A stretch of DNA of 11,046 nucleotides from positions 24,046 through 35,091 of the forward strand of contig NW_019091772.1 in the NCBI RefSeq assembly GCF_001949145.1, read 5' to 3'. The DNA comes from Acanthaster planci (taxonomy: Eukaryota; Echinodermata; Asteroidea; Valvatida; Acanthasteridae). A model generated the notes under the pieces. That model had not been told where the DNA came from. It made no database searches and worked only from the letters and a program-made list of their open reading frames with translations. Shown piece by piece: positions 1 to 8,077 of this stretch. The translations under genes and the position numbers were made by a program. Numbering within the stretch: position 1 is the first letter of the stretch; every line of letters begins with the position of its first letter.

Positions 1-130
1 GGTTAAACTGGGTCTATCAACTTAAGCCTTAAAATAATGTCTTTCCTGCCCAAGGCTACGTCTGTATCACTTAGCTGTTGTAGACTTGCAGGCGATTTTG
101 TTTGGCAGTGCTTACGTTTTTTATTGTGGA

Positions 131-474
131 GGCATGTGGCTTAGTGGTTAGGGTTTGTAGCTTCTGATGATAGGGTCAGGGGTTCGAATCCAGCTGGTGG
201 CAGCTTGTTGTGATCCTGGGCAAGTCACTTTACTCCTGTGTGCCTCTTTCCACTCAGGAGTATATTGGTACTTGTGAGGGCAGACACATATATGTTTAGC
301 TGTTTGCGCCCAAAAGGCAGTACTGGGCTAGTACACTCCCCAGGGAGCTGAGATGGTTTCAGGAATGTTCATAGATGTGTGGGGTCCAGTGTGCAGGGCT
401 AATAATGGCGCTTTGAAACATTGTGGAAAGTGCATTACAGATGTTGTAATTATTAATGTTGTAATTATTTATTG
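131..474 (+). mobile_element. tRNA-derived SINE with Deu-like core domain
   Basis: This is a complete-looking SINE of about 345 bp. The head (about 131-203) is tRNA-like, with a pol III A box (TGGCTTAGTGG, 137-147) and a perfect B box (GGTTCGAATCC, 181-191). The body at about 201-250 contains CCTGGGCAAGTCACTT followed by a TGTGTGCCTC...TTTCC segment, which matches the conserved Deu domain of AmnSINE/DeuSINE families as I remember it. The segment CTCCCCAGGGAGCTGAGATG (338-357) is also familiar from invertebrate deuterostome SINEs. The 3' end has GCGCTTTGAAACATTGTGG followed by an AT-rich TTGTAATTATT repeat, as in SINEs whose tails copy a partner LINE. I infer that it is non-coding and was moved by LINE reverse transcriptase. 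Ends are approximate, and no clear target-site duplication was found. Confidence 0.88.
137..191 (+). promoter_or_regulatory. Internal RNA polymerase III promoter (A and B boxes) of the SINE
   Basis: The A box at 137-147 and B box at 181-191 start 44 bases apart, within the normal range for tRNA-type promoters. The B box matches the canonical GGTTCGANTCC exactly. It belongs to the SINE and is not a functional tRNA gene, because the acceptor-stem halves do not pair convincingly. Confidence 0.75.
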
Positions 475-1817
475 TTCCCCCTGCCCCGACTTTCCGGGGG
501 GGGGACCCAATCAGTTCATGATGTCACTTAGCCTAGAATTGAAATCAAAAATGGTGTCCTGATCTTGAATACTGAAATTTCTGTGCAAAATGCTGCATGT
601 ATGTGGTTGTAACATGCTTTTAAGACACGGCTTTTATTATTATTTTGTAACAACTTCCCATGTTCAGATAGCTGTTGAACATTCACCCTGTAAATTTCCA
701 GTTTGAGGAAGCAGTGGGCAAAATTTGCAGTACTAAAGTGAGTGGAGACATCATGCGTGCATAGTTGGTTCCTATATTATTGCGGTACCGGGGGTAACTT
801 ATTATAAATTTTCAATTATTATTATTAACTATCATCGTGGTATCAGAAATTTTGAATTTTGCATGTCAGTGAGTTCACAGTCAGCAATATTTACCCAGGA
901 AATCAATTAATTATTAGAAGTGAAAACTCTGCAAGTTCTTTAAGGTTTGATAATGTTTAATAAAAGATGTTATTCTTCCGAAATTTGAAAATTGTCTTTC
1001 ATCATGTCTGTCATTACCGTCTGTCTCTTTAACTGTTATTTCTGATGCCGCCCTGCCCTTGGATATCCCTTGCTGAGTTCCCATATGTCACTTCCATCAT
1101 GGCCAAAGGTGTCTAAAGACACATTTTAACAGCAAAAATGTCCTTTTTTGGAGTAAAAATAAGGTCTCCATTATAATAGACTTTTGTCAAGCATTCTGGG
1201 CATTTAAAAGCAAATAATCACATTGGCATTATTGTCACAATTTTTTGGCTTTTCTTATACATCTTGAAGACTTTTGCAATGGATATCTAGAATTTTCAAT
1301 GTTAATTTTGAATAAAATAGTTCAGGCCTGATGAGATAGTCAAAAGTCTCGGGGAATTAGAACTCAGAAAGCAGACATTTTTAACGATTGTTTCAGACAT
1401 TGTTAAAAGAATGAGTCCAAGAAATTTCAAATTTGCTATACCCATATATTATTCCATTGGCATGTCAATGTTGTTTCCGCAATTAAGATTGGGTAAAAAT
1501 GTTTTGGTGAAAAAAATGAAGTTATTCCTTGCCAGCTTAATGAGTGTAAGGTGACGCAGCCAGTTATTCACATCTCGTTCTCTCGGCGTAAGAGAGACAC
1601 AAGAGGATGGAGTATGTGGTCATTTCTTCTAATCAGCTGGAAGAGAGATTTTTATTACATGCACACAAAATTATGTGTTCATAAACAGTTGATTGCTACA
1701 TATAGCATCTACATACACCATCTTGCATTTTTAAATACTGTAAAAACTTGTGCTGCAGAAGTTAATTACTAGACCAATTAACATGGTCCTCTTATTTACT
1801 TTTGTTTTTTCTATCAG
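475..1817. other. Non-coding stretch, probably intron
   Basis: AT-rich sequence with no credible coding region. It has a C-run followed by a G-run just after the SINE (476-504), short ATT-rich simple sequence near 806-827, and a small GTGTC-TAAA-GACAC hairpin near 1110-1123. The last 25 bases (about 1790-1817) form a T-rich polypyrimidine tract ending in CTATCAG, the acceptor of the following kinase exon. I read the whole stretch as intron upstream of that exon. Confidence 0.6.
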
Positions 1818-1852
1818 GGGCCTATGGAGTTGTGCTGAAATGTAGGCACAAG
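1818..1852 (+). CDS. CDKL5-like: 35-bp internal exon of a CDKL5-type protein kinase (glycine-rich loop)
   Basis: The bases between a strong acceptor (T-rich tract then CTATCAG) and a donor (AAG|GTAGGA) read, after two leading bases that complete a Gly codon, A-Y-G-V-V-L-K-C-R-H-K. With the expected preceding Gly this is the ATP-binding glycine loop (GxGxYGVV) of a CDK-like kinase. Residue for residue it matches what I recall of human CDKL5 (…GEGAYGVVLKCRHK…). CDKL1-4 differ here (for example SYGVVFKC). The length (35 bp), entry phase (1) and exit phase (0) also match human CDKL5 exon 3 (c.65-99), from memory. The gene would encode a Ser/Thr kinase linked in animals to cilia and microtubules. 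The adjoining exons (start-codon exon upstream, lysine-containing strand downstream) were not found, so the introns on both sides must be long. The same sequence would lack meaning outside this phase, and an isolated fragment is a less likely alternative. Confidence 0.82.
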
Positions 1853-2131
1853 GTAGGAAAATTAAGTTTTTAATGTAGATAATGTACACATACATGTACA
1901 TACATTTTTCTATCTGTATGTCACTGACCACTTGGCAAGCATCCAAAGACCCTGAGAACGTCAGCATGAAAGAATATTTTAATAACTACAATACCTCTCA
2001 GAAATGTAGGACCTTTTTGGGATTGATTTACTGCAAAGAATACTTTGCGAATTGGGTGCAATTTGAAAAGTAACACTTGTCTGGGAAGTCCTTTCTTCGA
2101 AGGTCGATTCACAAAGACTTGGTCGCCACAA
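1853..2131. other. Non-coding intronic stretch before the inverted-repeat element
   Basis: No gene is supported here. It starts with the donor GTAGGA of the kinase exon, then a TACA-rich simple segment near 1882-1906. The sequence up to 2131 has no counterpart beyond the right inverted repeat, so it is probably host flank. Longer open frames in this area on the minus strand merely run into the inverted repeat. Confidence 0.5.
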
Positions 2132-2362
2132 GGGAGAAACGCGAAGCACAGTTTGTGAAACTCCGGGCCCCTCTTCGTGTATGATGCACGAACATAAGCT
2201 GAAATTCGCAAGCGATGCCCAACATTGAAACACACATAATGCCTACCTCCATGTTCTCACCGTGAAAGATTTCACCTATGACAAGTCATGAACATGATAA
2301 TGCCCTGAATTGGAAGATTTGCCCAGAACTGGAAGATTTGGTATTAGTATTGCCGATATGTT
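2132..2362 (+). repeat. Left terminal inverted repeat
   Basis: Pairs with 6167-6408. Well-conserved blocks include GGGAGAAACG near the tip, GGGCCCCTCTTCG, ACATAAGCTGAAATTCGCAA, GAAACACACATAATGCCTAC and, at the inner end, GTATTGCCGATATGTT. A gap of roughly 10 bases relative to the right arm falls near 2277-2282. Confidence 0.88.
2303..2340 (+). repeat. Tandem 19-bp doublet inside left inverted repeat
   Basis: Two adjacent 19-bp copies of CCCWGAAYTGGAAGATTTG (2303-2321 and 2322-2340), differing at two positions. The same doublet occurs in the right arm at 6189-6226 in inverted orientation. Paired subterminal repeats of this kind are often transposase-binding sites; that role is inferred. Confidence 0.8.
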
Positions 2363-3127
2363 TACCCCTTCACGGCGGAATTATTTTGACCGCGACTGCT
2401 GGGCTGTGGTATGCCCTGAATGGAGGTGGAGCTGAATAAGTGGTCTTGTTTAAAATTGGTAATAGGTATCAAGTTGTTTTCAACGGTATTAGTCAGTTTG
2501 GGTATAGTATTCTTCAAATCATCTACTGATGATGTCGCCTAATTGTCGAGCGCCCTCTAGCGACAGGTTAAAAATTCCGAAAAATGAATTTTGAATAGAT
2601 GTCTGTGGCTAAGTTGGTCGGAATGGCCTGAAAATTGATGTAGATGACCATCTTTACCCAGTCACAATGCGTGTAAAGTTTGGGGCTGATGACGTCATCA
2701 GACCGGAAGTTACAATAAAAACTTCTTTTATTCTTCAAATTAGGTTAAAAAATTGAACCGTAAGAGATATAAGCGTGAACTGTTCACGAGATGACAGCTA
2801 AAACATTGGAGTCAGCTGCATGAAGTGCATAACTGGTGTACTTTTTCACACACATGAAGCGCCATCAACAAAAAACACCTTACAATATAAACTGCCAACT
2901 CAAATATCCATCTGCATACTGTGCATTGGCTACTCCGTGCCTAGACACCCAGTATCTGCCTGCAACATAGTTGGTGCACAGTGCGTAGGGCATATACTCA
3001 GGACTTGGCAAAATGCTGAGAGCTGATCGCATTGTATGGAACGCCAACAGGGACAAATCTATAAAATGTCTTATTTGTGACTTTTCCACAATAACTTTAA
3101 TGTTCTGTTTTGTACATTGTACGTCAG
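2363..3127. other. Element interior, left unique segment
   Basis: No gene is supported. It contains a 16-bp perfect palindrome CTGATGACGTCATCAG (2686-2701), the interrupted palindrome GTGAAC-T-GTTCAC (about 2775-2787), and a 25-bp segment (2507-2531) that recurs at 5129-5153. An open frame at about 2820-3026 has no recognisable domain and looks like chance. Confidence 0.5.
2507..2531 (+). repeat. 25-bp direct repeat, left copy
   Basis: GTATTCTTCAAATCATCTAC and the five following bases recur at 5129-5153 with one mismatch, in the same orientation. This suggests that part of the element interior is an internal duplication. Confidence 0.7.
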
Positions 3128-4335
3128 ATTGGGTTGAAACCTTGGAGGTAGTTAGGAAGGGAAAGTTTACAAATGGAAATTGACCTCACGTGATGACAAT
3201 GCCATCAGCAAACGAGTCACGTGACATTAAACGTACATCATTTAAAGCACTATATCTCCTGTAGTGTATATCCAATTTGGTTCAAATTTTTCAGATATCT
3301 TGAAAAGGAAGTGCTTTCGAGGAATTTTGGCCTTGTGATAATGACGTCATCAGGAGACAAGTCACATACCAGTAACATTAAAGGTGCACTCTAAGGCCCT
3401 ATATCTGCTGAAGTACATGCACATGTCCAACTGGGTTCAAATCTTGCAGATATCTTGAAAAGAGAATGCTTCGGAGGAATTTTGACCTCGTGATGATGAC
3501 GTCATCAGGAGACAAGTCACGTGACATTTAAGGTGCACTCTTTAAGGCCCTATATCTCCTGGAGTAGATGTCCGATCGGGTTCAAATCTTGCAGATATTT
3601 TGAAAAGGGAGTGCTTTAGAGGAATATTGACCTCATGTGATAATTACATCATCAGGGGACAAGTCATGTGACATTAAGGATGCACTCTTTAGGGCCCTTT
3701 ATCTCCTGAAGCAAATATCCCATTGAGATGAAACTTTGCAGATATCTGGAGGGAATGTGTGATACATGAAAATTGACGTCATCGCGTGATAACTTCATCA
3801 GTTGACAAGTCAGGTGACATTAAAGGTGCATCCTTTAAAGCCCTATATCTCTTAAAGTACATGGAACAGCAGGTTGAAACTTTGCAGATATCAGGAAGGG
3901 GATGTGTGATAGAGGAGAACTGACCTTATGGAATGATGACTTTATCAGTTGACAAGTCACGTGACATTAACGTTCCATCATTTAAAGCCCTATATCTCCT
4001 GAAGCACATGTCCCAGTGGGTTTAAACTTAGCAGATATCTGGAAGGAGATGTGTGAGAGAAGAAAAATGACCTCATAGAATGATGACCCCATCAGTTAAC
4101 AAGTCACGTGACATTAAAGATCCATCATTTAAATCCCTATATCTCTTGAAGTACATGTCCGAGCGGGTTGAATCTTTGGAAATATCTGGAAGGGATGTGA
4201 GATAGATGAAAATTGACCTCACGGAATGATGACATCATCAGTTGACAAGTCACATGACATTAAAAGTGCATCTTTAAAGCCCTGTATCTCCAAAAGTACA
4301 TATCCCAGTGGGATGAAACTTTTCAGATATGCAAT
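3128..4335 (+). repeat. Tandem array of about 147-bp units (about 8 copies)
   Basis: The anchor TATATCTCCT and close variants begin at 3251, 3400, 3551, 3698, 3844, 3991, 4138 and 4283, giving unit lengths of 145-151 bp, mostly 147; a partial unit precedes the first anchor. Each unit runs: TATATCTCCTGAAGTACATG, then a GGTTGAAAC block, GCAGATATCT, a GACCTCA/GTGATGATGAC block, CATCAG, ACAAGTCACGTGACATTAA, then GCACTCTTTAAGGCCC. Three or four units share one subtype (CAGGAGACAAGTCAC, GAAAAGGGAGTGCTTT), and later ones another (CAGTTGACAAGTCAC, GGAAGGGATGTG), so the array has two subfamilies and is aged. Several units keep the palindromes GTCACGTGAC and TGACGTCA. No reading frame stays open through it. 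Confidence 0.93.
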
Positions 4336-4360
4336 CATGACGATGAATTTTTATTGAAAA

Positions 4361-4423
4361 GCAGAAAAACCCTATGTTCTGTTGCAAACAGACATAGAAG
4401 CTCTCGTTTTTTTTTTTTTTTTT
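4361..4423 (+). repeat. Post-array tail, copy 1, ending in a 17-T run
   Basis: GCAGAAAAACCCTATGTTCT, then TCTGTT-GCA-AACAGA (a 6-bp hairpin), then AGAAGCTCTCG and 17 T (4407-4423). The same arrangement follows the second array at 5882-5932, so the tail belongs to the repeat module. Confidence 0.8.
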
Positions 4424-4468
4424 CTATTTCCATGTTTTATTCTACAAGGCACTTTGGCAGAAAGTCCC

Positions 4469-4529
4469 ATTAACCCTAACACTCCTCAGTCCTCCAACAG
4501 CTGAAGGATTGAGGAGGGTTAGGGTTAAT
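4469..4529. repeat. Near-perfect inverted repeat (25-bp arms, 11-base loop)
   Basis: The arms are 4469-4493 (starting ATTAACCCTAACACTCCTCA) and 4505-4529 (ending GAGGAGGGTTAGGGTTAAT). 23 of 25 positions pair and the loop is 11 bases (4494-4504). This is far beyond chance for a local match. The outer parts contain CCCTAAC/GTTAGGG, resembling one telomere-type repeat on each arm. It could be a tiny foldback element or a cruciform-forming site; nothing coding overlaps it. Confidence 0.9.
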
Positions 4530-5580
4530 TTCAAACTTGGTATAGTAATTAAGCATCATCAGAAGATGTACCGCGAAACTTTATGTAATCGTGTCGTCAT
4601 CAGGGGTCACATGACCTCAATTCAAAAGTTCATTCTGTATAGTCTAATAACTAGTAAACTATTTGACCGATTTAACTCAAATTTGGTATGCACATAGTCA
4701 GGGACGTGTTATAGATGAAAATTGATATCTTGACCTTATGTGACCGCTACTTCCTGTTTGACCAGAAGTTGTATTTGAAAACAAAAATGATATCTCGTGA
4801 CTTATAATATCTAATCGGATTGATAATTTACAGTACTTAAGAAGTCCATGGACAGATAATTGTATTACAATATTATTAAAATACGTTTTATTGTTTTCCA
4901 GGTATGACATCATCAATATTTTTTCTTTTTAGTCTAATAACTGGAAAACTAATGGCCCACCACTTTAGTACTTTTGCAACTTTGGATCTTCATCAAACTT
5001 ATACTAATGAAGAACCCTTAACAGCTATGCACAGATGGTCCTAGAAACATGATGCCATGATGACGTCATCAAGTGATTTATTATAAAATTTTGAATGTTT
5101 AAAATTTAATTAAATTTGGTGGGGCGAAGTATTCTTCAAATCATATACTGATGTAGTTACGGTGGACATTGTATTTTGTCCAATGCCGATATATCGCTTT
5201 TTTCATAACGACATTATCGAAATGTCAAATGTCAAACACAATGTGGCTGACACCAGATCTGCGTGGCGACGTATTCAATTGTGAACCCCAAACACGATGG
5301 GTGATGAAGTGAATGACCACACCAGACCCTTAACTTACAGATGGCACATGGCTTATGCCACTGTACATGGGAGTGGTTTCGGATTATACAGTACAACTTT
5401 CTAGTCACAGTTGCAAGAAGTGAAATTCATTTTTGCGCTAAAATGTCCAGCATGCAATAGATGTCATCGATAGTAGTCCTGCACTCTCTTTCTTAAATTT
5501 TATACACAGAAAATCTGAAATGTGCAATCAATTATTGTTATGTTAAATATTATCAAGGAATATTTTTTTCAGAGTGGCAA
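4530..5580. other. Element interior, right unique segment
   Basis: No gene is supported. It contains two diverged copies of a TAGTCTAATAACTRGWAAACT motif (about 4639 and 4932), one TGATGACGTCATCA palindrome (5058-5071) and the 25-bp direct repeat at 5129-5153. These look like badly eroded relatives of the repeats in the arrays. Confidence 0.5.
5129..5153 (+). repeat. 25-bp direct repeat, right copy
   Basis: Second copy of the 2507-2531 segment (24 of 25 bases identical), located 2.6 kb downstream inside the same inverted-repeat element. Confidence 0.7.
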
Positions 5581-5611
5581 TGCATATTTATGATTATGCA
5601 AATAAGAGGAG

Positions 5612-5850
5612 TATATCTCCTGAAGTAGATGTCCTATCAGGTTTAAATCTTGCAGATATCTTGAAAAGGAAGTGCTTTAGAGGAATATTGACCTCATGTG
5701 ATGATGACGTCATCAGGAGACAAGCCACGTGACATTAAAGGTGCACTCTTTAAGGCCCTATATCTCCTGAAATACATGTTCTATCAAGTTGAAACTTTGC
5801 AGATAACTTGAAGGAGAGGTATTATATACAAAAAATGACTTGATGTAATG
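5612..5850 (+). repeat. Second short array of the 147-bp unit (about 1.6 copies)
   Basis: Anchors at 5612 and 5759, again 147 bp apart. The first copy matches the CAGGAGACAAG subtype of the left part of the main array; the second degenerates after about 90 bp. It is followed, like the main array, by the GTTCTGTTG-CAAACAGACA tail. Confidence 0.9.
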
Positions 5851-5881
5851 ATGCCGTAGTTGTTCAAATGTACAAAAGAAT

Positions 5882-5932
5882 GCAAAAAGCCCTCTGTTCT
5901 GTTGTCAAACAGACAGATAAGCTCTCTTTTTA
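5882..5932 (+). repeat. Post-array tail, copy 2
   Basis: Counterpart of 4361-4423: GCAAAAAGCCCTCTGTTCTG, TTG-T-CAAACAGACAG, ATAAGCTCTC and a short T run. It shows that array plus tail was copied as one unit. Confidence 0.8.
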
Positions 5933-6166
5933 ATCCAATTAATTGCATATTTATGATACTCATTGACAGTATCAAAAGATATTGAAAAATATTTTCGGAA
6001 CAGCTATGTGTTCGTTCACAAACACGTTTTCTGTAGTTTCATTATGCAAGTGCTTTAATAGTCCCATGAGAGTCGTGAAAACATGGGTTTCATGACCAAA
6101 AGTTTGCCGACTACCAAAGAATAGCATGTCATTTTTGTGCATTTTTAACGGCAGGCCTACTCTTTT

Positions 6167-6408
6167 AACATATCGGCAATACTTATACCAAATCTTCCAG
6201 TTCTGGGCAAGTCTTCCAATTCTGGGCATTATCATGTTTGTGACTTGTGAAGGTGTTTCCGTTTGTGAATTCTTTCATGGTCCGAACATGGGGGTAGGCA
6301 TTATGTGTGTTTCAACGTTAGGCATCGTTTGCGAATTTCAGCTTATGTTCGCGGATCATTCGCGAAGAGGGGCCCAGAGTTTTGCAAACTGTGCTTCACG
6401 TTTCTCCC
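6167..6408 (-). repeat. Right terminal inverted repeat
   Basis: Reverse-complement partner of 2132-2362, slightly longer because of a small insertion around 6246-6262. The tip is followed by a second copy of CACGTTTCTCCC (6418-6429), so the true end may be 6429 next to TTAA. Confidence 0.88.
6189..6226 (-). repeat. Tandem 19-bp doublet inside right inverted repeat
   Basis: Mirror copy of the 2303-2340 doublet: CAAATCTTCCAGTTCTGGG (6189-6207) followed by CAAGTCTTCCAATTCTGGG (6208-6226). Both arms kept the two copies despite divergence elsewhere, which hints at functional constraint while the element was active. Confidence 0.8.
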
Positions 6409-6932
6409 ATACTACTACACGTTTCTCCCTTAAATAACTATTTTGGGACTATTGGAGGGTTTGTGTAGAAGTAACGATTATTTGATGGGGCCGGGAAGTC
6501 AAAAAGCCCATCCGGGTGGTACAGGTTTTGGATAAAACAAAAATTCAAGGATGCGACGAAATAAAATTCAGGGTTGTATAAAGCCAAGAGAATTAATACA
6601 GAGATAGAAACAATCTGCGGTGTGTCTGAAGCTCCTAATAAATAAACTGATTACATGACATGCGCTGGCCGGTGCGGGGAAAAAATCAAAGCTGGGAGTG
6701 GTTCACGAATGGATAAAGCTGAAATATATTCAAAAGGGAAGGAACTGTACATATACATCCGGAATAAAAGTAATCATGCGTACACAGGATGGCGGCTGAA
6801 AATAAAACAGTGAATCGGGAAGGATGAGTTTCCGTTTAATGATACACAGCTTTCGCATCAAGTTCCCTGATTTTCATTAAAATTCTAAATCAAAATATAA
6901 ACATGACAATCTAGTTCTGGTGTTCTACTTCA
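6409..6932. other. Non-coding stretch between the inverted-repeat element and the BEN gene
   Basis: No gene or known repeat recognised beyond the extra CACGTTTCTCCC copy and TTAA at 6430-6433. If the BEN/DDE pair is a transposon, its left end should lie here or slightly further right. I saw no obvious terminus, and the other end lies outside the window. Confidence 0.45.
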
Positions 6933-6938
6933 TTTATT
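6933..6938 (-). terminator. Polyadenylation signal AATAAA of the BEN gene
   Basis: On the minus strand AATAAA lies about 150 bases after the BEN gene's stop codon (7092-7090). This is the first canonical hexamer I saw at a suitable distance; the cleavage site is not visible. Confidence 0.5.
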
Positions 6939-7089
6939 CTTAAAATGTTGAATCTTTCAGGGACTTAAAATAAACCTGTTTCTACGGGAGTGATACACAA
7001 AGTTGGTGGTGGTAATATGTCACATAGGCCTATTCGTTATTATAAAAGATATCCTCACCTAAAGTTCCAGAAATACACTTTAAACGTTT

Positions 7090-8077
7090 CTACAACCTTA
7101 ACAACAGCGATGCTTTTCGGCATTTTGCGTTCACGGCATCTTTCAGTGCCTTTTGAAGTCATCGTCAATCGTTACTCTAGGAAATTCGAGGGCCGCCTGA
7201 GACATGATTGCAACGAATGCAGGTTTCTTTCGCATATACACTCCTTACTTATTCTTTCTTTCCCGTTGAACACAACACCGCCATGGAAATTAGATCGGGC
7301 TAGCTCTTCTTTGGTAAACACCTCAGCCATAAGTTTAACAATTAATTCTTTTTGACTGTTCACCCTTTCAAATATTCTATCATAAATATCCTTGTCCATT
7401 GTATAGGTGGCATTGTTTGATGTGCCTGTGATTATCGTGTTCTGGTCAATTACAATGTACTGTGGTTCACGATGCTCCTGCATGCTAGACGCGTTTTTTC
7501 CTTTGTCCCGAAGCTCTTGAACTTCAGCTCGAAGCTCACTGACGTCTCCTTGCAGCTTCTGAATGTCACTCCGTAGCCCTCTGGTTTTGGCTGACTGCTC
7601 ATCCAGCTTTGCAACTACCATTGCTAGCTGGGAAGTCAGGAGATGCACGATAGGGGTGCATTCGGTGTTGGACCCGGTAATTGCCGAAAGATCCAGGTCG
7701 AAATCTGAAAGTGGATCGTACTCAGGATGGAGGAGAGCAGGGTGGTTGTCGACGGTGTTCGCAGCTGGGTGAAACCATGAAGGGTGGGGCTTTGGAGCGG
7801 AGGCAGTGGATTCTTGGGGCTTGAAAGCGGTTGGTTCCTCGGGCTCAGGATCGGTGGTGGTGGGTTCGTGGGGCTGCGGAGTGCTAGTGGGACCGGTGGG
7901 TTCCTCGGGCTCAGGAGCGGCGGGTTGCTGGGGTTCAGGATCAGTGACCGTGGGTTCATCGGTCATGGGAACGGTGGGCCCCTGGGGCTCAGGAACGATG
8001 GCGGGGCCAACTGCAACTTTTTTTTATCATTGCCAGCGGCAAGTCGTCATTATTGGAATCCTCTGAAAGTTTTATCT
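7090..8077 (-). CDS. BEN gene exon 2: PEP-rich linker, coiled coil and BEN domain
   Basis: Begins after a good acceptor (TTTCCTTTTTACAG, minus strand) with KIKLSEDSNNDDLPLAMIKK, then loses frame at an A8 run. The next open segment (8015-7172) holds proline-rich PEPQQPAAPEPEEPT-type sequence, heptads around LDEQSAKTRGLRSDIQKLQ, and the BEN start KELIVKLMAEVFTKEELARS followed by NFHGG. After CAATC the domain continues one frame over (IMSQAALEFPRVTIDDDFKR), and after AAAAGG in the third frame (ALKDAVNAKCRKASLLL, stop). The FTKEELARSN and ALKDAVNAKCRK segments are the two most typical BEN blocks. Each of the last two breaks equals one missing base. Confidence 0.75.

Larger units (their letters stand above)
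5581..5957. repeat. 14-bp exact direct repeats flanking the second array module
   Basis: TGCATATTTATGAT occurs at 5581-5594 and again at 5944-5957, exactly enclosing the second array and its tail. The arrangement resembles a target-site duplication around an inserted module of about 350 bp. Just inside the left copy lies an octamer ATGCAAAT (5597-5604). Confidence 0.65.
2132..6408. mobile_element. Non-autonomous DNA element with long terminal inverted repeats
   Basis: Sequence at 2132-2362 is the reverse complement of 6167-6408 at roughly 80-85% identity by eye, so the two bracket about 4.3 kb as terminal inverted repeats. The outer ends read GGGAGAAACG and, on the right, CGTTTCTCCC. On the right the 12-base string CACGTTTCTCCC occurs twice (ending at 6408 and 6429), and the outer copy is followed directly by TTAA (6430-6433). 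TTAA with G-rich ends recalls TTAA-targeting superfamilies such as Kolobok, but the left flank reads ACAA, so a target duplication is not shown. The interior has no transposase; it is mostly tandem repeats. The arms have diverged enough to make this an old copy. It lies in the same presumed intron as the kinase exon. Confidence 0.82.

Noticed and set aside
131-203. Functional tRNA gene
   Set aside because: A and B boxes are present, but the stems do not pair well and the sequence runs into a Deu core, so it is a SINE head.
476-504. C-run/G-run hairpin or G-quadruplex after the SINE
   Set aside because: Only about 5 bp pair, and a single G tract cannot form a quadruplex alone.
1921-2235. Open frames of 84-104 codons on the minus strand
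   Set aside because: They fall across the left inverted repeat, and a similar chance frame appears in the right arm (6126-6437). No domain, no start context, and the arms do not preserve the frame.
4407-4423. 17-T run as a minus-strand retrogene poly(A)
   Set aside because: No processed gene lies beside it; it ends the repeat-module tail, which has a second copy with a shorter run.
2132-6408. CRISPR-like array
   Set aside because: Units are contiguous, diverged 147-bp repeats without alternating constant repeats and unique spacers, in animal DNA.
7247-7248. Possible splice donor (GTAAGG, minus strand) in the BEN domain
   Set aside because: The domain continues across it in the same exon (KERISKECICERNLHSLQ), and its C-terminal half is found immediately downstream after one-base shifts, so no intron is needed.
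8011-8018. Acceptors GCAG or AAAAG for BEN exon 2
   Set aside because: Phase would fit, but neither has a pyrimidine tract, and the sequence above them (8077-8026) reads as a plausible acidic coding segment behind a much better acceptor at 8079-8078.
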